NCBI GenBank assembly: GCA_024280855.1
Contig: JAJRPG010000006.1
Location: forward strand, 1-64,000
Reading direction: 5' to 3'
Length of the DNA stretch: 64,000 bases
Origin: Planctomycetota bacterium
Lineage (GTDB): Bacteria; Planctomycetota; Phycisphaerae; UBA1845
The notes under the pieces: generated by a model
Seen by the model: the letters and a program-made list of their open reading frames with translations, nothing else
Database searches by the model: none
What the model was told of the DNA's origin: nothing
Position numbers and translations under genes: made by a program
Part shown: piece by piece, positions 35,233 to 43,157 of the stretch
Layout of the letters: every line of letters starts with the position of its first letter
Numbering within the stretch: the first letter of the stretch is position 1

Positions 35233-35615
35233 AAGAAAGCCGAATCGTCGCCGTTGAACATGTACATCTGGATGCTCGCGCGGGCCTGGAAGAGCCTACG
35301 CAATGGTTTTACGGAGAATTAGCTGATCTGGAATCAATCGAAAATGAGGGTTATTATAGGGCGTCGATAGGCTTCAAATCGGAGCGAATCAAGCTTTGGC
35401 TGCATTTCCAAGACGTACCCAACATAGACTCCGTGCCCGTCCGCGTCACGATTTTAGTCGAGTCACTTGAAAACGTCGTCGAAATACTAGAGCAGCGGCA
35501 ACAGGAATTTGTCATCGCACGAGGATTGAGTATGTCCGAGCGAGAAATTTCCACGCTCGACCCCTCCGGTAATCGCGTCATTTTCAAGCAATCTTGGCCC
35601 TTCGCCCTGGTGTAG
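35229..35615 (+). CDS. VOC/glyoxalase-like protein
   Basis: 128 residues. The ending LDPSGNRVIFKQSWPF and the beta-alpha-beta pattern (VPVRVTILVESLENVVEILE) resemble one module of the vicinal oxygen chelate superfamily. His13 lies in EHVHLDARAG and a Glu occurs in ISTLDPSGN's neighbourhood, but metal ligands are not certain. ATGA overlap with the AMMECR1 gene suggests related roles. Substrate unknown. Confidence 0.6.
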   Translation: MKESRIVAVEHVHLDARAGLEEPTQWFYGELADLESIENEGYYRASIGFKSERIKLWLHFQDVPNIDSVPVRVTILVESLENVVEILEQRQQEFVIARGLSMSEREISTLDPSGNRVIFKQSWPFALV

Positions 35616-35647
35616 AAAATGAAGAAAAAAAAGAGTTTATTTTTAGG

Positions 35648-35676
35648 GTGACATTTGCACAGGTTTCGTATATAGT
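35648..35676 (+). promoter_or_regulatory. Sigma-70-type promoter candidate
   Basis: GTGACA at 35648-35653, a 17-base spacer, TATAGT at 35671-35676. It would start transcription near 35683, more than 200 bases before coaE. Confidence 0.45.
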
Positions 35677-35682
35677 ACACGG

Positions 35683-35808
35683 GTCGCTTGGGGCTAGTGC
35701 GAGCCTTGTCTGTAGTAAACTTTTTCCGTTTCATAGATTGTTTTTTCCCATGTGACGGTTTACTCGCACAGGATTTTCGCTGGCCTGCGCGTGCGTGCAT
35801 CTTTTTTT
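35683..35808 (+). ncRNA. Candidate structured small RNA or long coaE leader
   Basis: From the predicted start to the run of seven T at 35802-35808. Two colinear helices are visible: GTGCG (35697-35701) with CGCAC (35765-35769), and AGTAAAC (35714-35720) with GTTTACT (35758-35764). Thus a continuous 12-base strand pairs with two blocks separated by a 12-base bulge. No protein frame fits. It does not show the marks of tmRNA, RNase P or SRP RNA. It could equally be an untranslated leader of coaE. Confidence 0.3.
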
Positions 35809-35898
35809 AAGCACCAACGTGCGTAATTCCAAAGGTTATTATTCGGGTATAATGGCTAACTACCTGGGCGCAAGCTGACATCGGTTGGACCATAACTT

Positions 35899-36552
35899 AT
35901 GGGCATTAGCCGGGCGCAACAAAAAGATGACCACTTGAAACCGGTCATCGGACTTACAGGTGGCGTCGGTGCCGGTAAGTCAACAGTAGCCGAAATGTTT
36001 GCATTATTAGGTGCAGCGATTATCGACTCTGATAAACTTATTCATCAGCAATATGCTGACCCACAGGTCGTAGAAACTTTGCGACAATGGTGGGGAGATA
36101 AGGTTGTATCAGCCGACCAGAGGATAGACCGAGCCGCTATCGCCGCGATCGTTTTTAACGATGCGAATGCCTTGTCGCGATTGCAAGCGATGTTGTATCC
36201 CAAAATTGAAGAAAAGCGGCGGTCATTGATGGCTGACTACCGTAAGGACTCAATGATTGCTGCCATCGTGTTGGACTCGCCGAAATTATTCGAGGCGGGC
36301 CTGAACAAAGAGTGCGATTGTATTATTTTTGTAGAGACCGACGAGTCCATTAGGCGGATGCGTACCTCCCAGACTAGAGGCTGGGACAGTCAGGAATTAA
36401 GCAAACGGGAAAAACTTCTCGACCCTCTGGACAAGAAGAAGACTTTAGCTGATTATGTGCTGGTCAATCATGCCGGTAAAGCCGATGTAGCGCGTGAGGT
36501 CAAACGCATTTTCTCAAAGGTACTTACCAGCTATTCCAACAGCGCCGACTAA
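35899..36552 (+). CDS. coaE: Dephospho-CoA kinase
   Basis: 217 residues. It catalyses the last step of coenzyme A synthesis, phosphorylating dephospho-CoA. The P-loop is GLTGGVGAGKSTVAEMF (about residues 16-32) followed by AAIIDSDKLIHQQY, the conserved Asp and the region binding dephospho-CoA. The C-terminus has the lid-type RMRTSQTRGWDSQELSKRE and ends with DYVLVNHAG. It is followed by rho after about 120 bases. Confidence 0.92.
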   Translation: MGISRAQQKDDHLKPVIGLTGGVGAGKSTVAEMFALLGAAIIDSDKLIHQQYADPQVVETLRQWWGDKVVSADQRIDRAAIAAIVFNDANALSRLQAMLYPKIEEKRRSLMADYRKDSMIAAIVLDSPKLFEAGLNKECDCIIFVETDESIRRMRTSQTRGWDSQELSKREKLLDPLDKKKTLADYVLVNHAGKADVAREVKRIFSKVLTSYSNSAD

Positions 36553-36673
36553 CAGGGGTTTCGGCGACTTTTAAGTATATATTTCCAAAACAACGTTTAC
36601 GATAACGATCGAATTAAAAAACAAACTACCTTTCAATAGTAACATCAACATTCAGTATCAGGAGGACTGCGTA

Positions 36674-38182
36674 ATGGCGAAAGCCACCACAACAAAACGT
36701 ACCACGAAGAAAAAAGCCACGACTAAGACCACCAAGAAAGCCACCAAAGCTGTCGCGGTAAAAGAGGTCGAAGTCGAGGAAGTCATAGAAACACCAGAGG
36801 TCGAAATTGACGAAGTCGAGACAGAGGATGTCGAAACGGAGGAAGTCAAAGATTCGTCCGAGTCGCATTCTGATGACGAGCCTATCGACAGTGAAACGCA
36901 CGCAAAATACGAAGAGGTTAAACGTGGCAATACGCACATTACCGAACTTCAGCGCATGACCGTGCAAGAGCTTCACGACGTAGCTAAGGAAGAAGGTCTT
37001 GAAGAATATACCGGGCTTAAAAAACAAGACCTTATCTTTTCGATATTAAAAAACCGCATCAGCAATAGCGGCATGATGTATGGCGAGGGCGTGCTGGAGA
37101 TTCTTCCCGACGGCTTTGGATTTTTGCGAAGCCCGGAATATAACTACCTGCCATGTCCCGACGACATTTACATCAGTCCGTCACAGATTCGGCGTTTCGG
37201 ATTGCGCAATGGGCACATTGTCGCCGGGCAAATCAGGCCTCCCAAAGAGTCAGAACGCTACTTTGCACTACTCCGCGTCGAGGCGATTAACTTGCAAGAC
37301 CCGAATGTCGTTACCGAAAAAACGAACTTCGAAGACCTGACGGTGCTTCACCCTGAAGAAAGGTTACTATTCGAAACGACGTCTGAAGAATTGAACATGC
37401 GCGTTGTCGATATGGTAACACCTATCGGTAAGGGCCAACGTATGTTGATCGTCGCGCCACCGAGAACAGGTAAAACCGTTTTGCTCCAAAAGATGGCTCA
37501 AGCCATTTCTATCAACCATCCAGATACCCATGTGTTTATTTTGCTCATCGACGAGCGACCTGAAGAGGTCACCGAGATGCAGCGGAATACGCCGGCGGAG
37601 GTTGTCAGCTCCACCTTTGATGAACCAGCTTCTCGCCATATTCAGGTAGCGGAAATGGTCGTCGAAAAAGCCAAGCGCCTCGTAGAATATGGCCAAGATG
37701 TCGTCATTCTACTCGACTCTATCACCCGCCTAGCCCGTGCCTATAACACCGAAATTCCTCACTCAGGAAAAATTCTTTCCGGTGGTATCGACGCCAACGC
37801 CCTGCAAAAGCCCAAGCGTTTCTTCGGGGCAGCTAGAAACATGGAAGAAGGCGGCTCACTCACCATCATCGGCACAGCCCTGGTTGATACAGGCTCTAAG
37901 ATGGACGACGTGATTTTTGAAGAGTTCAAGGGAACAGGTAACAGCGAGCTTCACCTGGACCGTCGTCTGGTTGATCGTCGCGTGTACCCAGCTATCGACG
38001 TCGCGGCTTCTGGAACTCGAAAAGAAGAATTGCTGCTTGATCCGAAAGAGCTGGAGTTGGTCTACAAACTGCGCCGTGTATTAGCTGATATGAACGTCGT
38101 CGAAGCCATCGAAATGCTTCGCACCCAGCTAGGCAAAGTGCGTTCCAACGCCGAGTTCCTGATGACTATGAACTTAGCTTAG
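36674..38182 (+). CDS. rho: Transcription termination factor Rho with Lys-rich N-terminal extension
   Basis: 502 residues. Hexameric RNA helicase that ends transcription. Residues 1-35 are Lys/Thr/Ala-rich ([18 protein letters not shown]) and about 36-75 are very acidic; neither part belongs to the core. The Rho N-terminal helical domain starts near [15 protein letters not shown] and is followed by the RNA-binding cold-shock-like domain with [19 protein letters not shown] sequence ([19 protein letters not shown]). Walker A is APPRTGKT (residues 261-268) and Walker [23 protein letters not shown] stands seven bases before the ATG. Such extensions are known in several bacterial phyla and may affect RNA binding or condensate formation. 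Confidence 0.95.
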   Translation: MAKATTTKRTTKKKATTKTTKKATKAVAVKEVEVEEVIETPEVEIDEVETEDVETEEVKDSSESHSDDEPIDSETHAKYEEVKRGNTHITELQRMTVQELHDVAKEEGLEEYTGLKKQDLIFSILKNRISNSGMMYGEGVLEILPDGFGFLRSPEYNYLPCPDDIYISPSQIRRFGLRNGHIVAGQIRPPKESERYFALLRVEAINLQDPNVVTEKTNFEDLTVLHPEERLLFETTSEELNMRVVDMVTPIGKGQRMLIVAPPRTGKTVLLQKMAQAISINHPDTHVFILLIDERPEEVTEMQRNTPAEVVSSTFDEPASRHIQVAEMVVEKAKRLVEYGQDVVILLDSITRLARAYNTEIPHSGKILSGGIDANALQKPKRFFGAARNMEEGGSLTIIGTALVDTGSKMDDVIFEEFKGTGNSELHLDRRLVDRRVYPAIDVAASGTRKEELLLDPKELELVYKLRRVLADMNVVEAIEMLRTQLGKVRSNAEFLMTMNLA

Positions 38183-38216
38183 TTGCAAGCTGTAATTAGT
38201 TGGCTATTGATATGCC

Positions 38217-38255
38217 GTCATTCCCGCTCCCGAAGGACATCGGGACGGGAATGAC
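38217..38255. repeat. Palindrome family E, long copy behind rho
   Basis: GTCATTCCCGCTCCCGA, short loop, TCGGGACGGGAATGAC. The arms are complementary over about 16 bases. It could end the rho transcript, or at least divide rho from the selenoprotein gene. Confidence 0.7.
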
Positions 38256-38278
38256 AAAATAGCCGGAGTTTAATCGCC

Positions 38279-38500
38279 ATGAAAATCAGCATTGAATACT
38301 GCATGCAGTGAAATTATTCACCCACAGCCGTCAGTTTGGCGGACGCTATTAAAGGTCGATTCGACATTGATTGTCAGCTCATCGAAGGGCGGGGCGGTGT
38401 GTTCGACGTTCAGGTAGATGGTCAACAAATTTGGGACAAAAAACAGGTTGGCCGATTCCCCGAACATCAGGAAATTTTAGATAAAATCGAGGCGCTATAA
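38279..38500 (+). CDS. SelW/Rdx-family selenoprotein with in-frame TGA (Sec11)
   Basis: A 73-residue frame reading through one TGA at 38309-38311. It starts MKISIEYCMQ-U-NYSPTAVSLADAI, giving the CxxU redox motif (Cys8, Sec11) in the exact place of the CxxC/CxxU motif of SelW/SelT/SelH/Rdx proteins. The rest fits the family: the LIEGRGGVFDVQVDGQQIW strand-turn-strand, then KKQVGRFPEHQEILDKIEAL. The frame is intact on both sides of the TGA, and both halves align with one small thioredoxin-like domain. A hairpin at SECIS distance follows. The ordinary reading of a decayed gene is possible but would be a striking coincidence. Probable role: thiol/selenol redox protein. selA, selB, selC and selD are not in the window. 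Because of the TGA it would normally be missed. Confidence 0.85.
38328..38342 (+). promoter_or_regulatory. Candidate bacterial SECIS hairpin
   Basis: CCGUC (38328-38332), loop AGUUU (38333-38337), GGCGG (38338-38342): five pairs including one U-G. The apical loop starts 21 bases after the UGA and has a G in its first two bases, matching the published general model of bacterial SECIS elements (distance about 16-37 bases, short stem, early loop G). It lies inside the coding frame, as expected. Confidence 0.65.
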
Positions 38501-38552
38501 AAGCCATAGCACCAGTGGGGTCAAAGCCCAGTAGCGCGAAGGGAGCATTCTC

Positions 38553-39281
38553 ATGTCCGCAACGGTTACTTATCTAGGCCACTCTACATTTCGGCTCACG
38601 CTACCCGACCAGCGCATCGTACTCATCGACCCTTGGCTAAGTGACAATCCTGCTTGTCCTGAATCGCTAAAAAAAGTTGACCGCTGCGACATCATCCTGC
38701 TAACTCATGGCCACGGCGACCATATTGGTGATGTAAATTCGTTAATCGAATCGTTCGACCCGCTCATCATTGGCAACTTTGACCTCTGCAACGCCCTGCA
38801 ACAAACACTCGGTCGAGGGCGGTTTAGCCAAATGGGAACCGGCGGCACACAAACCGTTGACGGCCTGCGCGTTTCACTCACCCAGGCTCACCACGCTTCG
38901 AGTATCGACACGCCACTTGGGCCTATGTATGCGGGCATGCCCAACGGAATCATCGTAGCGATGGACGGCTTAGCTACGATTTATCACGCAGGCGACACCG
39001 ATGTATTCGGCGACATGAAACTAATCGCCCAACTTTTTTCGCCAGACATTTGCATACTCCCCATCGGCGACCACTTCACGATGGGCGCGAAAGGGGCAGC
39101 CCTAGCTGCGGATATGCTCAACCCCAAAACCATCGTGCCCTGTCACTACAAAACGTTTCCGATGCTCTCGCAATCTACAGACGAATTTCATGCGGCACTT
39201 CGCAGCGATTTGAAAGATAAATTGCTCGCTATGCCCGTAGGCGAACTTGTCACCTGGACTGCAGAAGGCTTGACCCATTAA
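38553..39281 (+). CDS. UPF0173-family metal-dependent hydrolase
   Basis: 242 residues, cytoplasmic. Metallo-beta-lactamase fold of the UPF0173/UlaG-like group: TYLGHSTFRLTLPDQRIVLI at the N-terminus, the zinc motif LLTHGHGDHIGDV, a second ligand region IYHAGDTDVFGDM, and VPCHYKTFPML near the end. Physiological substrate unknown. The ATG follows GGGAG after a short spacer. It is 52 bases downstream of the selenoprotein gene and likely on the same transcript. Confidence 0.88.
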   Translation: MSATVTYLGHSTFRLTLPDQRIVLIDPWLSDNPACPESLKKVDRCDIILLTHGHGDHIGDVNSLIESFDPLIIGNFDLCNALQQTLGRGRFSQMGTGGTQTVDGLRVSLTQAHHASSIDTPLGPMYAGMPNGIIVAMDGLATIYHAGDTDVFGDMKLIAQLFSPDICILPIGDHFTMGAKGAALAADMLNPKTIVPCHYKTFPMLSQSTDEFHAALRSDLKDKLLAMPVGELVTWTAEGLTH

Positions 39282-39306
39282 AAACGGTCGCCTCGATAAC
39301 CATCAC

Positions 39307-40152
39307 ATGGCTAACCACACCATCAGACGCATGAACCCCGACGACATCGACTTCGCGATAAGTCAAACGTCGCGCGAAGGCTGGGGTGTCCCGCGAGAAA
39401 GTTTTGAGTTGTGTCTTGCCCATGACCCTGACGGCGCATTTATTATGCAATGTGGCCAAGAATCCATCGGCATGGTCACAGCTACTTGCTACTTAGAAAC
39501 TGCTTGGATAGGCCACCTCATCGTAGTCCCTCAGCATCGATATCAAGGTCTGGGCGCTGCCCTGATGGACCATGTCATTCAACACATAAAGAGCAAGAAT
39601 ATAGAAAACATCCTGCTCGATGCAGACCCGCCTGGCGTCAAGCTATATAAGCGTCTTGGCTTTTCGCATGTGACCGATTCGCTGCGATACGCTGGCCAGG
39701 TTCACATTAGCTCACTGGACAATAGGCCACAAAGAATTCAGACGGAAGACATTCCGGGCATCGTCGAATTTGATAGCCAACACTTCGGCGACGACCGACG
39801 GAGAATGCTGCCGCTACTATTACAACACGCAACAGCAGCTTATGTCATCAAAGAAGAACAAAACATTTCGGGCTATGGGCTTAGTTGGTCCCAGGAAAGT
39901 AGCGTGCGACTAGGGCCAATCGTGGCCAAAGATCAAACCATCGCAAATTTGATTGTAGCTGCAATAACGCAAAGCTTTGACGATGCCACGACATTTGCCG
40001 TCGGCGTGCCCGCAACCAACACCGAGGCTGTCATGCTCTATGAATCCTTTAGAATGAAGCAAACGCCTGCGAGTTTTCGTATGATGTTGTCAGCAAATGT
40101 ACGATCGCCATCGGACAAAATCTACGCGATAGCTAGCGGCGCATTTGGATAA
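39307..40152 (+). CDS. Tandem GNAT acetyltransferase
   Basis: 281 residues. The N-terminal half is a full GNAT domain with the acetyl-CoA loop IGHLIVVPQHRYQGLGAALM and the end motif VKLYKRLGFSHV. The second half (from about residue 140) is a degenerate GNAT fold, as in other two-domain GNAT proteins (SGYGLSWSQESSVRLGPIVA). It transfers an acetyl group to an unknown small molecule or protein. It lies 25 bases after the UPF0173 gene, suggesting co-transcription. It is the last gene with C-rich plus-strand composition before the switch near 40.4 kb. Confidence 0.82.
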   Translation: MANHTIRRMNPDDIDFAISQTSREGWGVPRESFELCLAHDPDGAFIMQCGQESIGMVTATCYLETAWIGHLIVVPQHRYQGLGAALMDHVIQHIKSKNIENILLDADPPGVKLYKRLGFSHVTDSLRYAGQVHISSLDNRPQRIQTEDIPGIVEFDSQHFGDDRRRMLPLLLQHATAAYVIKEEQNISGYGLSWSQESSVRLGPIVAKDQTIANLIVAAITQSFDDATTFAVGVPATNTEAVMLYESFRMKQTPASFRMMLSANVRSPSDKIYAIASGAFG

Positions 40153-40584
40153 GCCCAATTAACCGCTAATAATCCCACTTTTTTGCGGGTTTCGCGACGA
40201 CCTGAAAAATCGCTCAATGGTCATCAAACCATTTCGTGACAAAGCAGAAACAACCATCCGCTTCGGCAGACGTATAATAGAGTGATTGGAATAAAACAGT
40301 ATTCCTTACCTCCAAACACAGGGTAGGATGCGGGTTCCCTCCCCCGCGTTCTGCCCTGTACTGCTTTCTAAACTATCAATTTTCGGACGCATCAAAGTTG
40401 AGGGCGTCGAAACGGCCCTGCACTTTGGCGGCTACATTGTGCTTTCGGGCTATCATTTGTGATTGGTTGCGAACGATTTCTTGACCAAGTACACTCCGAA
40501 GCAGTGGCATTTCTGGAATGCACATAAACGATTTAACACCGCACATGCTAAAGCATGCGGCTCATGCTCAGAAACGAGGAAACC
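40153..40584. other. Intergenic region; right border of the skew switch
   Basis: Plus-strand composition changes from C-rich (39.9 kb) to G-rich (40.6 kb) within this stretch. It holds a hairpin CAGGGTAGGATGCGGG/CCCGCGTTCTGCCCTG (about 40318-40357), a lone TATAAT at 40273-40278 without a good partner box, and a family B copy. A minus-strand frame of 49 codons (40376-40525; MCIPEMPLLRSVLGQEIVRN and onward) has protein-like composition but no ribosome binding site; it may be a remnant. Confidence 0.45.
40539..40566 (-). repeat. Short palindromic repeat family B, minus copy
   Basis: CCGCACATGCTAAAGCATGC followed by GGCTCATG; the GGCTC end is on the right. It overlaps the region just before the tRNA-binding-domain gene. 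Confidence 0.6.
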
Positions 40585-40953
40585 ATGACTGACCAAACAG
40601 AACAACCGGCCCCGCCAGCTGATGATACGATCTCCTTTGACGATTTCGTGAAGGTGAATCTTCGTGTCGGACGAGTGATCGAAGCGATGGAGCATCCCAA
40701 CGCCGACAAGCTGATTGTACTTCAAGTAGACCTGGGTGATGAAAAACGGCAAATTTGCGCGGGCCTGCGGGGGCATTACACGCCGGAATCGCTCGTGAAC
40801 AAAAATATCATCATAGTTACAAACTTGGCGACGCGCATGATGCGCGGGCTGGAAAGCCAGGGCATGCTACTTGCCGCCAGCGACTCTGCGCATGAGCGGG
40901 TCATTGTTATTACCACGGACAGCGACATCGAAGTTGGAGCTTCGGTTGGCTAG
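40585..40953 (+). CDS. tRNA-binding (EMAP/CsaA-like) domain protein
   Basis: 122 residues from the ATG at 40585, behind CGAGGAAA; the upstream ATG at 40555 lies in repeat DNA. The OB-fold tRNA-binding domain is plain: VNLRVGRVIEAMEHPNADKL, then VDLGDEKRQICAGLRGHY and ATRMMRGLESQGMLLAA. This is the domain at the C-terminus of bacterial methionyl-tRNA synthetase, and also forms free-standing proteins (CsaA, Trbp111). It may serve as a detached MetRS subunit or as a tRNA chaperone; which cannot be decided here. Confidence 0.85.
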   Translation: MTDQTEQPAPPADDTISFDDFVKVNLRVGRVIEAMEHPNADKLIVLQVDLGDEKRQICAGLRGHYTPESLVNKNIIIVTNLATRMMRGLESQGMLLAASDSAHERVIVITTDSDIEVGASVG

Positions 40954-40970
40954 CCCTACGGTTTGGTAGA

Positions 40971-42776
40971 TTACGGCGTTGGGCAAGGGCCAGCGAATTC
41001 ATCAAGCCACACGCTAAAGGCATCCGCCCCGGCTAAGAGGTCCAGCGTTGTGATTAGGTCGAGCGTGGTTTGCGAACCGCTTCGGTCGATGTCTTCGGCT
41101 GAGCCAAGCGTCAGCGCCGCCTTCATCGTACCCACATCAGATCCATCGCTGATACCGTTTCGGTTAATGTCGCCCGGTAAGCTTCCGCTGCAAATTTCTT
41201 CACCAGCGCTATGCGAGATACAAGTCCAGACGCCTGCGGGCAATGGGCCAGTAAGCTCGACGGTCGCGACGTTGTTGATGACGATAACATCGCTGATGCT
41301 CGGTGCGCCGATGGGCGTCACAGGCTCGAAGCGAATGCTGAAGTTGGCTACGTCTACGTTTGATGTATCACAATCGGCATCTCCGCCATTTGTCATCGTT
41401 AGAGTGAAGGTCGATGGGGCGAAAGTTGATGTGCTACTTCCTCGGTCGTGAGGGATAGCTATGTCCATTGAGCAATTGACGGGATCAGCTACGTCGATGT
41501 TTACGCATGCGCCACAAGGAGCGCCGCAAATCGCTGCCGCGCCACAGCCGTTGTCACCAAACCCTAATCCAGCGCAAGCCGCGTCCCAGATGCCCGTGCA
41601 TCCTAGGATGGAAAGATCCTCCTCGCAGCAGCAGGGGTCGCATAGGCATACTCGTTCGCAACAGGACAGATCATCGCATCCTGCTGTACCGTTGCCGCCG
41701 GTGTCGCAAGCACCGACCGCACCTACGCACAAAGGTTCAGGTGGCGCGGTTTGAATGACGTTCGTGCAAAAAGCATAGTTTTGTGCGCCTAAATCAGTCT
41801 GGTCGTAACCTAAAGGGTTTGTGTCGCGTATTGAAATCTCGTCGCCAAATTTGGCGAATTCCCAAAACCAGATGCCAGACAGGCCTACCGGATTGGTGAT
41901 TTCCACCCAGTATTGTTGTTCAGCGGACAAAGACAGTGCGGCGTGATTTGCGGTATATCCATAGATGACGAATCTATTACCTCCGCCGTCTATTTCGTCA
42001 GCAGCCTGTAAAGGCCCTGAAACGCTTAGCGAAGTTCCTTGCGTAAATGTCGCCAACAAATTCCCAGGCACGCCGGCGTTGTCGTCGTAATAACGAATTG
42101 TAAAATTATCCGTTCGCGGATTGATCGTGTCGTACTCTCCCCACCAGCAAATGCTGGACAGGTCGCCGCTGCAATTAGGGGTGAAGTTTTCTGCGATGCG
42201 AATGTTTGCACCGTCGCTGGCTGAGGCGCCGGTGAAATCAAAATCCTGGCAGTTTTCGATAGGTTCACTGCACGCCTGGGTATCACAAACCATATCAATG
42301 TTGAACTGGCCTGTGCCCGGCGGCGCTCCTGGGTATGTGCCTAAACGAATCAGGTAACTCGAACCCGCACTGGCTTGAAACCACACGCGTGATTGCAGCA
42401 GGCAGTCAGGGTCGTCATCGCTGCAGTCCAACAAAGTACTATCGTCAGTTGGGCACACGCTTCCGGAGTAGACAGCTATTCTCGTGTCAACGAGCGTGAG
42501 TCCACAAGTGTCAAGCTTAACAAAGCCAGTGCAAGGCGCTGTCCAATTCGCCCATACATCAGAGCCTATGCCTTGTTCAATAAGGCCATCTTCGCAAGCT
42601 ATATGGTCTGGGCCTACAGATGTCGAACCGAGATTGTTGAACCCAAACAGGCCAGTTCCGTTAATAAAATTAGCATTCGCACAATCATCGGCGTTGACGA
42701 CTTGTCCTTGAGCATTCGCGGCGCACATAAGCGACGCGATAAGGGACAATGCTAGAAACGATTTTTTACTTGCCAT
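40971..42776 (-). CDS. Large secreted Cys-rich protein with dockerin-like C-terminus
   Basis: 601 residues. Signal peptide MASKKSFLALSLIASLMCAA ending near NAQG. Residues about 30-165 are the same beta domain seen at the end of the PLA2-like lipoprotein (DVWANWTAPCTGFVKLDTCG, then DSTLLDCSDDDPDC). A second beta region follows (DNFTIRYYDDNAGVPGNLLA). A very Cys-rich block DDLSCCERVCLCDPCCCEED is typical of planctomycete exported proteins. The C-terminus (about 530-600) has dockerin-like EF-hands: LPGDINRNGISDGSDVGT and EDIDRSGSQTTLDLI. Role outside the cell unknown. Confidence 0.75.
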   Translation of the reverse strand: MASKKSFLALSLIASLMCAANAQGQVVNADDCANANFINGTGLFGFNNLGSTSVGPDHIACEDGLIEQGIGSDVWANWTAPCTGFVKLDTCGLTLVDTRIAVYSGSVCPTDDSTLLDCSDDDPDCLLQSRVWFQASAGSSYLIRLGTYPGAPPGTGQFNIDMVCDTQACSEPIENCQDFDFTGASASDGANIRIAENFTPNCSGDLSSICWWGEYDTINPRTDNFTIRYYDDNAGVPGNLLATFTQGTSLSVSGPLQAADEIDGGGNRFVIYGYTANHAALSLSAEQQYWVEITNPVGLSGIWFWEFAKFGDEISIRDTNPLGYDQTDLGAQNYAFCTNVIQTAPPEPLCVGAVGACDTGGNGTAGCDDLSCCERVCLCDPCCCEEDLSILGCTGIWDAACAGLGFGDNGCGAAAICGAPCGACVNIDVADPVNCSMDIAIPHDRGSSTSTFAPSTFTLTMTNGGDADCDTSNVDVANFSIRFEPVTPIGAPSISDVIVINNVATVELTGPLPAGVWTCISHSAGEEICSGSLPGDINRNGISDGSDVGTMKAALTLGSAEDIDRSGSQTTLDLITTLDLLAGADAFSVWLDEFAGPCPTP

Positions 42777-43157
42777 GTTAGGAACCCCAAAGTTTATCTT
42801 TCAGTATTAGCATTGACCACTAGAGAAGGCGATTCGCTCACGAACCGATTCACGTTTGTTCAAGCTATATATTTGGAAGAGCTACTCTTCCCCCCTGCCA
42901 GCCGGTGGCGCTGTAGCCTGGCTGGGGGTCGCCCAGCCAATAACCCAAGAATAGCGCTTGCTCAATAGCAACGGCTAACGAGTATATTCACGCCACGAGC
43001 GTCTTTCAATACAACCAGCCGCTAGATGCGTATTCTTTCCAAAAACTTGCACATTCCGATAATGTTTTGTGAACTATCCATTTGGATGGCTGGCGCTCTT
43101 AGCTGTTTCAAGTGTGACTGTCTAAAAGGCACAGTTAATTATAAGGCGTAAATTTTC
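42777..43157. other. Divergent intergenic region with two hairpins
   Basis: A perfect 7-bp hairpin GGCTGGG (42920-42926)/CCCAGCC (42932-42938) lies beside a looser CCAGCC...GGCTGG pairing (42897-42923). The same arm sequence returns in the intragenic hairpin at 43299. No gene supported. Confidence 0.5.

Noticed and set aside
16900..40400. Explaining the skew switches by an origin or terminus of replication
   Set aside because: Two switches only 23 kb apart with equal-sign flanks do not fit one origin or terminus; inversion or a transferred block is simpler.
40453..40776. 107-codon minus frame over the start of the tRNA-binding-domain gene
   Set aside because: The plus-strand protein in this place is a clear OB-fold domain with a good ribosome binding site.
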